Of a DNA stretch of 64,000 nucleotides, positions 1 to 8,588 are shown in pieces. The DNA is taken from NCBI RefSeq assembly GCF_000688295.1, contig NZ_JHZF01000015.1:124001-188000 (forward strand), given 5' to 3'. Position 1 is the stretch's first letter. Each line of letters starts with the position of its first letter. The stretch comes from Pseudooceanicola nanhaiensis DSM 18065 (GTDB lineage: Bacteria; Pseudomonadota; Alphaproteobacteria; Rhodobacterales; Rhodobacteraceae). Position numbers and translations under genes: made by a program. The notes beneath the pieces are model-generated. The model was not told the DNA's origin, made no database searches, and saw only the letters and a list, made by a program, of their open reading frames with translations.

Positions 1-27
1 CAGCCTGACGGCGGTCCTCCGCGCATC

Positions 28-528
28 TCAGGCGTTTCCTTCGAGATCATCGACGACCATCGAGCGGGCGCGCGCCACGCGGCTCTTCACCGTGCCGATG
101 GCGCAATGGCAGATTTCCGAGCTTTCCTCGTAGCTGAGCCCCAGCATGACGACGAGGACGAGCGTCTCGCGGTAATGCTCGGGCAGGCGGTTCACCGCGG
201 CCATCAGCTCGGTCCCGCGCACGGTCCATTCCTGCGTCGGCTGCGAGATCACCTCGCCGGAAACGCAGTCCTGGGCGCCGGTGGTCTCTCGCGCGCGCTT
301 GGCCCAGTTCGAATAATGCGTGTTGCGCATGATGGTGAAGAGCCACGCGCGCAGGTTGGTGCCGGCGTGGAACAGCTCGGCCCGTGCGATCGCCTTGGTC
401 AGGGTTTCCTGCACGAGATCGTCGGCATCGTCGGGATTGCGCGCAAGCGATCGGCCATAGGCGCGCAGCGCCGGAATGAACGTGACGACCTGGTCCGATA
501 CAAGGGTTCGATGTTCGCCGTCGGGCAT
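28..528 (-). CDS. ECF RNA polymerase sigma factor, EcfG-like
   Basis: Small sigma-70 family factor of 166 residues. It should direct RNA polymerase to stress promoters. Sigma region 2 is visible with the DDADDLVQETL segment and NLRAWLFTIMRN. Region 4 carries the helix-turn-helix LSYEESSEICHCAIGTVKSR. The wording around RLPEHYRETLVLVVMLG resembles the EcfG (ECF15) general stress group of alphaproteobacteria; that subgroup call is by recognition. A start at the Met of MPDGEHRT is chosen because residues upstream of it are low-complexity and basic. A GAGG lies a little far upstream of it. A matching EcfG-type promoter lies about 130 bases upstream, which suggests autoregulation. No NepR or PhyR partner is seen in the window, but the downstream side is cut off. 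Confidence 0.85.
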   Translation of the reverse strand: MPDGEHRTLVSDQVVTFIPALRAYGRSLARNPDDADDLVQETLTKAIARAELFHAGTNLRAWLFTIMRNTHYSNWAKRARETTGAQDCVSGEVISQPTQEWTVRGTELMAAVNRLPEHYRETLVLVVMLGLSYEESSEICHCAIGTVKSRVARARSMVVDDLEGNA

Positions 529-656
529 CCGGAACGATCCTCGCGCGTGGGGTAGCGCGGCACGCCGGAGGCCTCTTGCGGGCGTCTCTCGGGATGTCGC
601 GCAGGGCGAGGAAAGGCGCGGCGCAACGGCCCGGCATGTCCTGCCCACGCCCGGTT

Positions 657-681
657 AACGCCGGGAGAGGCGACGCGTTCC
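657..681 (-). promoter_or_regulatory. EcfG-type promoter upstream of the sigma factor gene
   Basis: On the minus strand GGAAC (681-677) is followed after exactly 16 bases by CGTT (660-657). This is the consensus recognised by alphaproteobacterial EcfG sigma factors. It points toward the sigma gene starting at 528, so the factor may drive its own expression. Confidence 0.6.
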
Positions 682-739
682 AATATCAGCGGTCATATCT
701 CGGGGTAAAGAACACTAACGCCGCATTAATAAGCGGACG

Positions 740-1480
740 TCAGTCGAGATGCAGCGGACCCTGGCCATAGAGATAGGCGGTGTTGAACCGCCCGATGTCT
801 TTCAGCGCCGCGTGATCGAGCACCGAGACCCGCCCGCGCGAGATGTCGGCGACCCCGGTTTCCCGCAGCTTCCGGACCACGCGGTTGAGGTGGATCGGCG
901 TCGTCCCGCAGGCGTCCGCCAGTTCCGCCTGCGTCAGCGGGAAGGCGAAGCCCGTGGGTTGCGCAAGCCCGACGAAATCCAGCCGCTGCCAGGTCTCCGC
1001 GATCAGATGCGCCAGCCGTCCGTCCGCGCTGAGCTGTTCCAGCTTGAGGATCCATTCGCGGTGGATCGCGGCGTCGAGCAGGGTGGAGAACCAGAGCATC
1101 CGCATCAGCTGCGGCTTCTTCGGGATCAGCGCCTCGAGCCTGGCGTGCTTGACGTAGCCGATCTGCACCGGGCCGATGGACACGACATCATGGTCGAGCC
1201 GCTTCAGCGCGAAGGCATGCAGGTCCACGAAATCGCCGGGGACGTGCAGGGCCACGATGTGCCGCTTGCCTTCCTCGCGGATGACGCGGGCGACGAAGCC
1301 CTCGATCAGCAGCGTGCTCTGGTCGAGCACGTCGCCGCGTTCGAGGATCGTGTGCGCCGTGGTGAACCGCTCCACGTCGTGGAACAGGTTCTCGATGGTT
1401 CCGCAATCGTCTGCAGACAACTGGCTCCGGCCACGACCGCGCAGGAACCGGTGGCTCAGCGGATACGCTTCTCTTGACAT
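740..1480 (-). CDS. Crp/Fnr family transcriptional regulator
   Basis: About 246 residues with an N-terminal cyclic-nucleotide-binding-like beta-roll (LHVPGDFVDLHAF is the phosphate-cassette region) and a C-terminal winged helix-turn-helix (LTQAELADACGTTPIHLNRV, then RKLRETG). The cysteine set that ligates the Fe-S cluster of FNR is absent, so it is not an oxygen-sensing FNR. Similar Crp-like proteins are common beside stress sigma genes in this class. Two adjacent ATG codons lie at 1483 and 1480; GGAAG is better spaced for the second. A longer start at 1549 is possible. An EcfG-type promoter candidate lies upstream at 1597-1621. The effector is unknown. Confidence 0.8.
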   Translation of the reverse strand: MSREAYPLSHRFLRGRGRSQLSADDCGTIENLFHDVERFTTAHTILERGDVLDQSTLLIEGFVARVIREEGKRHIVALHVPGDFVDLHAFALKRLDHDVVSIGPVQIGYVKHARLEALIPKKPQLMRMLWFSTLLDAAIHREWILKLEQLSADGRLAHLIAETWQRLDFVGLAQPTGFAFPLTQAELADACGTTPIHLNRVVRKLRETGVADISRGRVSVLDHAALKDIGRFNTAYLYGQGPLHLD

Positions 1481-1596
1481 CATACTTCCACTTGTGACTG
1501 CTCGCTTCACCTGCCCGACGCGATGTCGCGGCGCCGACCGGATAAACATATGTTAATCTTGAATCACCCGCTATCTGGCAAAGCCGATTATCCGTC

Positions 1597-1621
1597 AACC
1601 GATGCTTGGCGGGAACGTTCC
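1597..1621 (-). promoter_or_regulatory. Candidate EcfG-type promoter for the Crp-family gene
   Basis: On the minus strand GGAAC (1621-1617), 16 bases, then GGTT (1600-1597). The -35 element is embedded in the 12-base palindrome GGGAACGTTCCC at 1611-1622. On the plus strand the spacing does not yield a -10 element, so only the minus direction fits. Confidence 0.45.
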
Positions 1622-1650
1622 CGCATTTCGCGCGGGCGTGATCCGTCGGC

Positions 1651-2418
1651 ATGGACGGGCTGCACCGCGTGACCTCTCCGCAGCCTGCGCCGCCGCCGTC
1701 CGTCCTCGACTGGACGCGCCACGCCCTGTTCCTCGATTTCGACGGCACGCTGGCGCCGCTTGTGGCCCGACCCGAAGATGTCGTCATGGCGGCTTCCACG
1801 CGGGAGCTGATCTCCACCGCGATGCGCGTGACGGACGGTGCCGTGGCGGTGATCTCGGGACGCGCGCTCGACGATCTGGCCGGCATGCTGGGCCCGCTCA
1901 GCCCGGCGATGTCCGGCTCGCACGGGGCCGAGGTGCGCCTGACCGGCGGCGACGCGCAAAGCGGTTCGATCGACGGCGGCGCGCTCGACGGGGCGTTTGC
2001 CGACCTGTCGGACATGGCTTCGGACGCGGGCCTTCTGCTGGAACGCAAGCCCGGCGCAGTGGCGCTGCACTACCGCAACCGGCCCGAGCTGGAACGCGCC
2101 AGCATCCACGCGGTGACGCGGGCGGCGCGGCAGCACGGTCTGCGGGCGATGCATGGCAACATGGTGAGCGAGGCCGCGCTCGCCGGGATCGACAAGGGAT
2201 CGGCGCTGCGGGCCTTCATGGAACAGCCGCCCTTCCACGGCCGGGTGCCGGTGATGATCGGCGACGACACGACCGACGAGGACGGCTTTGCCGCGGCGCA
2301 GGAGATGGGCGGGGCGGGGCTGCGCATCGGCGGGACCGAGACCTGCGCCCGCTACCGGGTCGCCACGATGGACGCCGCGCTCGCGTGGCTGGGCCGCACG
2401 CTCGAACGGGCGGCCTGA
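1651..2418 (+). CDS. otsB: Trehalose-6-phosphate phosphatase
   Basis: Converts trehalose 6-phosphate to trehalose, the second step of the OtsAB pathway, in the cytoplasm. The 255-residue HAD-superfamily protein shows the nucleophile motif DFDGT at residues 29-33, SGR near residue 69, and the Mg-binding GDDTTDEDGF motif near the C-terminus, all typical of OtsB. Length fits the family. No good ribosome binding site precedes the ATG at 1651, so a GTG six codons downstream is a possible alternative start. The partner gene otsA lies 218 bases downstream on the same strand with its own candidate stress promoter. Confidence 0.93.
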   Translation: MDGLHRVTSPQPAPPPSVLDWTRHALFLDFDGTLAPLVARPEDVVMAASTRELISTAMRVTDGAVAVISGRALDDLAGMLGPLSPAMSGSHGAEVRLTGGDAQSGSIDGGALDGAFADLSDMASDAGLLLERKPGAVALHYRNRPELERASIHAVTRAARQHGLRAMHGNMVSEAALAGIDKGSALRAFMEQPPFHGRVPVMIGDDTTDEDGFAAAQEMGGAGLRIGGTETCARYRVATMDAALAWLGRTLERAA

Positions 2419-2559
2419 GACCGGCAAGAAATCTCCGATCTGCCGCGGCGCATCGGCTTCGGGACGAAATCGCCGTGCTTTCAGGCCATTGCCGTGCGGC
2501 CTTCACCGGTCTTCGCGCAGCCGCGGGCCCCGATGCCTAAAAGTTAACCCCAGAACAAA

Positions 2560-2584
2560 GGAACTAACGCCAGATCAAATGGTT
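2560..2584 (+). promoter_or_regulatory. Candidate EcfG-type promoter for otsA
   Basis: GGAAC at 2560-2564, 16 bases, then GGTT at 2581-2584, ending 52 bases before the otsA start. Trehalose synthesis is a common member of the alphaproteobacterial general stress regulon, which supports the assignment. Confidence 0.55.
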
Positions 2585-2636
2585 TCTCTGGTGCTGCATC
2601 GCGGACCCGTTACACTACCAGGGGGAGGTTCAGGCC

Positions 2637-4061
2637 ATGGCTGGGCGGCTCATCGTCGTTTCAAACCGAATTCCGGAAGGCCCGAACCCGGCTGGAGGAC
2701 TTGTCGTAGCCCTCAAGGACGCGATCACCGAGAAGAACGGGACGTGGATCGGAGCCTACGGCGAGCCGGGCGAAGCCACCGACAGCTTTGACGAGCTGGA
2801 GGGCACGCCCTACCGACGGCTGGCGTTCAGGCTGACGGCTGAGGAACATTCGAATTACTACCTCGGGTTCGCGAACTCCGTGCTCTGGCCGCTGTGCCAC
2901 CGGCGCGTCGACCTCGTCGAGCTGCAGCCGGAGTACGAGCGAGACTACCTGTCCGTGAATCGCCGCCTTGCGGCGATGATCCTGCGGATCCTGAAGCCCG
3001 ACGACATGCTGTGGATCCACGATTACCACTTCCTGCCGCTGGCGCAGGAGCTGCGCCGCCTCGGGGTCAGCAACCGGATCGGGTTCTTCCTTCATATTCC
3101 CTTCCCGTCGCACGCGGACCTCTCGGTCCTGCCGCAGCCCGAGACCTTCGCGGGCTGGCTTGCGGATTACAACCTCGTCGGGCTGCAGACCGGCGCCGAC
3201 GTGGCGCGGTGCCTCGAGATGTACCGCGCCGATCCGCGGGCCGAATTCCTGCCCGACGGCAGCGTGAAGTTCGGGATGAACATCCTCTCGGTGCGCTCCT
3301 TCCCGATCGGTATCGACGTGGACAGCTTCATCGAAAGCGCCAGCCGCAGCGCGCCGTCGCCCTTCGGCCGCGAGGAGCCCGCGAAATACATCATCGGCGT
3401 CGACCGGCTGGACTATTCCAAGGGTATCCCGAACCGCTTCCGGGCCTTTGGCCGCTTTCTCGAGAACGGCGGCGCCGAGAAGCGGCCGTGCCTTGTCCAG
3501 ATCGCCCCGCCGACGCGGGAGCGGGTGAAGGCCTACCAGGACATCACCCGCGAGCTGGAAGAGATCGCGGGCAGCCTGAACGGCCAGTTCGCCACGCTGG
3601 ACTGGACCCCGATCCGCTACATCCACCGGCAGATCGAACGCGAGCAGCTCGCCACGCTCTACAGGCGGGCCAGTGCGGCGCTCGTGACCTCGCTGGCGGA
3701 CGGGATGAACCTTGTCGCGAAGGAATTCGTGGCGGCCCAGGACCCCGAGGACCCCGGGGTGCTCATCCTGTCGAAATTCGCGGGCGCGGCCGAGCAGCTG
3801 ACCGAGGCGCTGCTGGTGAACCCGTACGACACCGACGACATCGCCTCGGCCATCGACCGGGCGCTGGAGATGCCGCTCGACGAACGACGGCGAAGGCACG
3901 CGTTCTGCATGCAGGCGGTGCGCAGGACGGATGTGTCGCTCTGGTCGACGCAGTTCCTGAGGGTGCTCGAAAGATGCATGCCCACGCTGAATCTTCCCTC
4001 ATCAATGGGGCGCGGACGGTACAACCTGTCCGCGCCCCCTGCCGATCTGGTGGCCGAGTAA
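2637..4061 (+). CDS. otsA: Alpha,alpha-trehalose-phosphate synthase (UDP-forming)
   Basis: Glycosyltransferase family 20 enzyme that joins UDP-glucose and glucose 6-phosphate to trehalose 6-phosphate. The 474 residues begin with [12 protein letters not shown] and contain the family signatures [37 protein letters not shown] and [14 protein letters not shown] (the nucleotide-sugar site with its DGMNLVAKE loop). Length matches OtsA. A strong GGGAGG lies eight bases before the ATG. It acts with otsB immediately upstream to make the compatible solute trehalose. An EcfG-type promoter candidate in the gap suggests general-stress control. Confidence 0.96.
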   Translation: MAGRLIVVSNRIPEGPNPAGGLVVALKDAITEKNGTWIGAYGEPGEATDSFDELEGTPYRRLAFRLTAEEHSNYYLGFANSVLWPLCHRRVDLVELQPEYERDYLSVNRRLAAMILRILKPDDMLWIHDYHFLPLAQELRRLGVSNRIGFFLHIPFPSHADLSVLPQPETFAGWLADYNLVGLQTGADVARCLEMYRADPRAEFLPDGSVKFGMNILSVRSFPIGIDVDSFIESASRSAPSPFGREEPAKYIIGVDRLDYSKGIPNRFRAFGRFLENGGAEKRPCLVQIAPPTRERVKAYQDITRELEEIAGSLNGQFATLDWTPIRYIHRQIEREQLATLYRRASAALVTSLADGMNLVAKEFVAAQDPEDPGVLILSKFAGAAEQLTEALLVNPYDTDDIASAIDRALEMPLDERRRRHAFCMQAVRRTDVSLWSTQFLRVLERCMPTLNLPSSMGRGRYNLSAPPADLVAE

Positions 4062-4168
4062 CGCCGCGTCGGCCCGGCGGATCGACGCCTCCGGGAACAT
4101 TGCGCGCAATCGCTCGTTGCCCCTCAAGCGCCCCGGCGCCGCTTCCCACCACGACAGGCAGGACGACG

Positions 4169-4672
4169 ATGCAAACCACACTCACCGTAAATGGCGAAGA
4201 GCGCAGGCTCGACCACGACGTCAGAACCAGCCTTCTGGACGCCCTGCGCGACCACCTCGGGCTGACCGGCACCAAGAAGGGCTGCGACCACGGCCAGTGC
4301 GGCGCCTGCACCATCCTGCTCAACGGCAAGCGCATCAACGCCTGCCTGACGCTGGCGGCGATGCACGAGGGCGACGAGGTCACGACGATCGAGGGGCTGG
4401 GCACGCCCGAGGCCATGTCGCCCCTGCAATCGGCCTTCGTCACCTGCGACGGCTACCAGTGCGGCTTCTGCACCGCGGGCCAGATCATGTCCGCGACGGG
4501 CATGCTGGCCGAGCTGAAGGAGGGCATGCCCTCCCACGTCTCGCCCAGCCTCTCGGAGGGCTCCGAGATGACCGACCCGGAGGTGGCGGAGCGCATGAGC
4601 GGCAACCTCTGCCGCTGCTCGGCCTATCCCTTCATCCGCGAGGCGATCGCCATGGCCTCGGAGGACAAGTGA
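4169..4672 (+). CDS. 2Fe-2S subunit of a PaoA-like aldehyde oxidoreductase
   Basis: Iron-sulfur subunit of 167 residues for a heterotrimeric molybdenum hydroxylase of the xanthine oxidase family. A plant-type ferredoxin motif ([16 protein letters not shown] with a later Cys) binds the first cluster. CGFCTAGQ and GNLCRC bind the second. It passes electrons from the molybdenum subunit to the FAD subunit. Unlike E. coli PaoA it has no Tat signal before the ferredoxin domain, so the complex should stay in the cytoplasm. A short insertion rich in Ser, Glu and Met precedes GNLCRC. The stop overlaps the next start (ATGA). Confidence 0.9.
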   Translation: MQTTLTVNGEERRLDHDVRTSLLDALRDHLGLTGTKKGCDHGQCGACTILLNGKRINACLTLAAMHEGDEVTTIEGLGTPEAMSPLQSAFVTCDGYQCGFCTAGQIMSATGMLAELKEGMPSHVSPSLSEGSEMTDPEVAERMSGNLCRCSAYPFIREAIAMASEDK

Positions 4673-5694
4673 TGCGGGACTTCACCTATCTTCGCGCCAC
4701 CGATGCCGATGCCGCCGCCGAGGCGCTCGGACCCGAGGCGAGCATCATCGCGGGCGGGACGAACCTGCTCGACCTGATGAAGCTGCAGATCATGACGCCG
4801 GAAAGACTGGTCGACATCACCCGGATCGACGGACTCTCGACCATCGAGGAAGACGGCGACGGCCTGCGCATCGGGGCGCTGGTCAGCAACGCCGCGCTTG
4901 CCGCCGACAGCCGGATCCGCGCGGGCTATCCCGTTCTGTCCCGCGCGATCCTTGCCGGGGCCTCGGGCCAGATCCGGAACAAGGCGACGACGGGGGGCAA
5001 CCTGCTCCAGCGGACGCGCTGCCCCTATTTCTACGACACCGCAATGGCCTGCAACAAGCGCGCGCCCGGCACGGGATGCGCGGCGCAGGAGGGTGCGGGC
5101 CGGATGCTGGCGGTCTTCGGCACCTCCGAGCATTGCCTCGCCGCGCATCCCTCCGACATGGCCGTGGGGCTGCGGGTGCTGGGCGCAACGGTCGAGGTGC
5201 GGGCGGCGGACGGTGCGCTGCGGACCCTCGCGCTTGACGAGTTCTACACGCTGCCCGGGGATCGGCCGGACATCGAGACGACGCTGGCCCCCGACGAGAT
5301 CATCACCGCCGTCGTCCTTCCCGCGCCGCGCGCAGGGTCGGTGCAGGCCTATCGCAAGGTGCGGGATCGCGCCTCCTACGCCTTCGCGCTGGTCTCGGTC
5401 GCCGCGGTGGTCGAGATGGACGGCGACCGGATCGGCAAGGTCGATCTGGCCTTCGGTGGCGTGGGCCCGCGGCCTTGGGCGGGCGACGATGTCGCCGCGG
5501 CCCTCGCCGGAGAGACACCGGATGAGGCGCTGTTCCGTCGCGCCGCGGGCGCACTGGAGCCCGACCGCGCGCCCCATCCGGACGCCGCATTCAAACTGCC
5601 GCTGCTGCGCCGCACGCTCGTTGCCGTGCTGCGCGAGGCAACGGGGCTGGCCGAGGCCTCCCCCGGGACCGATCACGCGAAGGACGCCGCATGA
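4672..5694 (+). CDS. FAD-binding subunit of a PaoB-like aldehyde oxidoreductase
   Basis: FAD subunit of 340 residues in the CO dehydrogenase/xanthine dehydrogenase medium-subunit family. The flavin loop [14 protein letters not shown] is near residue 25 and the [15 protein letters not shown] segment follows. The Cys run [20 protein letters not shown] matches the extra 4Fe-4S insertion known from PaoB and 4-hydroxybenzoyl-CoA reductase, which most family members lack. This makes the PaoABC-type assignment more specific. Both ends overlap their neighbours by ATGA, so translation of the three subunits is probably coupled. Confidence 0.9.
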   Translation: MRDFTYLRATDADAAAEALGPEASIIAGGTNLLDLMKLQIMTPERLVDITRIDGLSTIEEDGDGLRIGALVSNAALAADSRIRAGYPVLSRAILAGASGQIRNKATTGGNLLQRTRCPYFYDTAMACNKRAPGTGCAAQEGAGRMLAVFGTSEHCLAAHPSDMAVGLRVLGATVEVRAADGALRTLALDEFYTLPGDRPDIETTLAPDEIITAVVLPAPRAGSVQAYRKVRDRASYAFALVSVAAVVEMDGDRIGKVDLAFGGVGPRPWAGDDVAAALAGETPDEALFRRAAGALEPDRAPHPDAAFKLPLLRRTLVAVLREATGLAEASPGTDHAKDAA

Positions 5695-7886
5695 CCCGCA
5701 CTTTCCGCATGGACGAAGCGCAGCCCCGGCTGCTGGATGACACCGCACAGGGCGTGATCGGCACCCCGATGGACCGGCCCGAAGGCCCGCTGAAGGTCAC
5801 CGGCAAGGCCGCCTATGCCGCCGACAACCTGCCAGAGGGGCTGGCCCATGGCGCGCTCGTGCGCGCCACGATCACCCGCGGCCGCATCGCCGGGATCGAC
5901 GAGGACAGCATCGCCGACCTGCCGGGGGTGATCGCGGTGATCCGCGACGACCGCTTCGTGCGCAACCCGGCGCAGGGCATGGCGGACGAGGCCCCGGTGC
6001 AGCCCGGGGACCGGATCGACTATCACGGCCAGCCGATCGCGCTGGTGGTGGGCGAAAGCTACGAGGCGGCCCGCGACGGCGCGCTTCGGCTGAAGGTCCG
6101 CTACGACGAGGATGCGGGCGCCGAGGTCGATCCCGCCACCGCCTCCGAGACGGAGGACGGCGATCCGACGGAAAGCGGCGACTGGGACAAGGCCGTGGCC
6201 GGCGCGACGGTTTCGGTCGACGTGACCTACACCACCCCCGCACAGGTCTCGGCGGCGATGGAACCCCACGCGGCGGTGGCCGAATGGAAGGCCGACCGGC
6301 TGGTCCTGCGCGGCTCGCAGCAGATGCTGCGCTTCAACAGGAACGAGATCGCGGATTCGCTGGGCATCGACCCGGAGGACGTGCAGATCCTGTCGCCTTA
6401 CATCGGCGGCGGCTTCGGTTCGAAGCTCGGGATCGGATCCGAGGCGGTCTCGGCCGCCATCGCCGCGCGCGAGCTCGGCCGCCCGGTCCGCGTCGTGATG
6501 ACCCGGCAGACGGTGTTCGACGCGGTGCTCCGCCGGACCGAGACGGAACAGCGTGTCCGTTTCGCCGCCGACGGCGAGGGGCGGCTGCTGGCCATCGGGC
6601 ATGACGACCGCATCTCGAACCTGCGCGACGAGGAATTCGCCGAACCGGTGAGCAGCGCGTCGCAGTTCCTCTACGGTGCCGATGCGCTCCTGTTCCGGCA
6701 GACGGTGGCCCGCGTGCATCGCACGCCTGCGGGCTCGGTCCGCGCTCCGGGCGAGGCGGTCGGCATGATCGCCTTCGAATCCGCGATGGACGAGCTGGCG
6801 GAGGCGCTCGAGATGTGCCCGGTCCAGTTGCGGCTCAAGAACATCCCCGAGAAGCACCCGGTGACGGGGCAGGACTTTTCGGCCCGGGCCTTGGCCGAGT
6901 GCCTCAAGACCGGGGCGGACCGCTTCGGCTGGCCGGGGCGGACGGTTCCCGGCAGCCGGCGCGAAGGCGACTGGATGATCGGGCTGGGCGTGGCCTCGGC
7001 CGCGCGGCCCAACATGCTGGTCAAGGCGGCCGCCCGCGTGCGCCTGTCCGCCGAGGGCGCGGTGGTCGAGACCGACATGACCGACATCGGCACCGGGACC
7101 TACGCCATCTTCGCCCAGATCGCGGCCGAGATGCTGGGCCTGCCGACCGGGAAGGTCAGCGTGCGCCTCGGCGACACCGACCTGCCGGGCGCCTCCGGCT
7201 CCGGCGGGTCGTTCGGCGCGAGCTCGTCTGGCTCGGCCGTGTTCCTGGCCGCCCGCAAGATCCGCGAGACGCTGGCCGGAAAGCTGGGCTGCAGCCCGGA
7301 GGACCTCACCTTGCGAGACGGGATCGCGCGCGGCGCCAACCACGAGGCCGCGCTGTCCGATCTGCTGGACGGGGAGCTGGTGGAAGAGGCCGAGATCGAA
7401 GAGGGCAAGACGGCCGAGTCGCATTTCTCGTCCGGGTTCGGTGCCCATTTCGCCGAGGTCGCGGTCAATGCATGGACCGGCGAGGTCCGCGTGCGTCGCA
7501 TGCTGGGTGTCTTCGGTATCGGCCGGGTGCTGAACGAGAAGACCGCAAGGTCGCAGGCGGTCGGCGGCATGGTCTGGGGCGTCGGTTCGGCGCTGCACGA
7601 GGACCTGGTTCACGATCCGCGCACCGGCCACGTGGTCACGCGCGATCTGGCCAATTACCATGTGGCGGCGCATGCCGACATTCCGGCCGATATGCAGGTG
7701 GAGTTCCTCGAGGAGCGCGACGATCAGGCCAACCCGATGCAGAGCAAGGGCGTTGGCGAACTGGGCATCTCGGGCTCCGGCGCCGCGATCCTGAACGCGA
7801 TCCACAATGCCTGCGGCGTGCGGATCCGCGATCTGCCGGCGACCCCGGACAAGCTCGTCGCGGCGCTCGAGGCCGCGACGGAGTGA
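5691..7886 (+). CDS. Molybdopterin-binding subunit of a PaoC-like aldehyde oxidoreductase
   Basis: Catalytic subunit of 731 residues, nearly the same length as E. coli PaoC. It carries the molybdenum cofactor and oxidises aldehydes to acids. Seen in the protein: the N-terminal ald-oxidase hammerhead domain, the cofactor-binding loop GGGFGSKLG, the segment [17 protein letters not shown], the [14 protein letters not shown] stretch, and [15 protein letters not shown] near the C-terminus, whose Glu is the expected catalytic base. The substrate cannot be named from sequence. No PaoD-type cofactor-insertion chaperone is next to it, so maturation must rely on a gene elsewhere. A run of ten C bases follows the gene. 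Confidence 0.92.
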   Translation: MTRTFRMDEAQPRLLDDTAQGVIGTPMDRPEGPLKVTGKAAYAADNLPEGLAHGALVRATITRGRIAGIDEDSIADLPGVIAVIRDDRFVRNPAQGMADEAPVQPGDRIDYHGQPIALVVGESYEAARDGALRLKVRYDEDAGAEVDPATASETEDGDPTESGDWDKAVAGATVSVDVTYTTPAQVSAAMEPHAAVAEWKADRLVLRGSQQMLRFNRNEIADSLGIDPEDVQILSPYIGGGFGSKLGIGSEAVSAAIAARELGRPVRVVMTRQTVFDAVLRRTETEQRVRFAADGEGRLLAIGHDDRISNLRDEEFAEPVSSASQFLYGADALLFRQTVARVHRTPAGSVRAPGEAVGMIAFESAMDELAEALEMCPVQLRLKNIPEKHPVTGQDFSARALAECLKTGADRFGWPGRTVPGSRREGDWMIGLGVASAARPNMLVKAAARVRLSAEGAVVETDMTDIGTGTYAIFAQIAAEMLGLPTGKVSVRLGDTDLPGASGSGGSFGASSSGSAVFLAARKIRETLAGKLGCSPEDLTLRDGIARGANHEAALSDLLDGELVEEAEIEEGKTAESHFSSGFGAHFAEVAVNAWTGEVRVRRMLGVFGIGRVLNEKTARSQAVGGMVWGVGSALHEDLVHDPRTGHVVTRDLANYHVAAHADIPADMQVEFLEERDDQANPMQSKGVGELGISGSGAAILNAIHNACGVRIRDLPATPDKLVAALEAATE

Positions 7887-7923
7887 CAGTGACGGGCAGG
7901 GGGGCCGTTGCGCCCCCCCCCCT

Positions 7924-8280
7924 TCAGAGCACCATGACGGCGATCACGACGATCACGAGTCCGACCACCGCGACCACGGCCGCGGTGGTCATGTTGCGCT
8001 TGCCGGCGGCGCGCCCCTGAAGGTCGGACGGCGTGCGCTTCTCGGGCTGGCCCGAGCTCGCGTCGTGCCCGGCCTCTTCCGCGCGGTTGGCGCGGAGCTC
8101 GGGCGCCGCCGCGGGCGCGCCGCCGGCCTCGGCATCGGTGCCGAGAGGGGCCGCGGAGGGGTCGCTGAACGGGACCTTGTCCCCGGTCGCGCCGCTGTCG
8201 ATGTCCTCGCGCAGTCGTGCGCTCTCGGCGCCGGACGGGCGCGGGGTCTTGTCGTCGGGTCGAGGTTTCTGATCGTCCAT
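7924..8280 (-). CDS. Hypothetical tail-anchored protein
   Basis: A 118-residue protein of unknown function. Residues 1 to about 95 are rich in Pro, Ala, Asp, Glu and Gly and look disordered. The last 22 residues (from MTTAAVVAV to VIAVMVL) form one membrane segment at the very C-terminus, so the soluble part would face the cytoplasm if tail-anchored. The start at MDDQKPRP is supported by GGGAG seven bases upstream. A well-placed EcfG-type promoter sits just ahead, which suggests a general-stress protein. The gene is convergent with the aldehyde oxidoreductase operon. Confidence 0.6.
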   Translation of the reverse strand: MDDQKPRPDDKTPRPSGAESARLREDIDSGATGDKVPFSDPSAAPLGTDAEAGGAPAAAPELRANRAEEAGHDASSGQPEKRTPSDLQGRAAGKRNMTTAAVVAVVGLVIVVIAVMVL

Positions 8281-8307
8281 TCGGGGAACTCCCTGTTGCA
8301 GAGGACC

Positions 8308-8332
8308 AACCTGACCGGGGGGTGAATGTTCC
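8308..8332 (-). promoter_or_regulatory. Candidate EcfG-type promoter of the tail-anchored gene
   Basis: Minus strand GGAAC (8332-8328), 16 bases, GGTT (8311-8308). It ends 28 bases before the start codon at 8280, leaving a short leader that contains the ribosome binding site. Confidence 0.55.
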
Positions 8333-8522
8333 TGACCGCGCCCGCGGCGCCGGGCCCGCCTGCCGGCGGACTCCGGCCGAGGCCCTGTCCGGCCTTCGAT
8401 CGCGGGCGCGCGGGCGGGAACCTCTGGCCATCCCGAATGTTGTCCGGATGAGACCTGGCCGCATGTCAATCGGACACGACGGTATAGTCAACTCGGGGAT
8501 TTTTCCGATTTCTCCCCGGGGC

Positions 8523-8557
8523 CAACGAAACGGCAGACGAGGGCTTGTCCCGTCTGC
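8523..8557 (-). terminator. Probable terminator of the oxidase operon
   Basis: Stem arms GCAGACG and CGTCTGC at 8533-8557 with two more inner G-C pairs after a mismatch, followed on the minus strand by CGTTTCGTT. It lies 31 bases past the stop of the triheme cytochrome gene. Confidence 0.5.
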
Positions 8558-8588
8558 GGTCAGGCATCTCCCCCTTTTTCCGGAAGGC

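Larger units (their letters stand above)
8281..8588. other. Intergenic region, 308 bases
   Basis: Holds the EcfG-type promoter of the tail-anchored gene near its left end and a hairpin terminator for the oxidase operon near its right end. I see no convincing gene in between; open frames here are GC-rich shadows. Confidence 0.6.
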
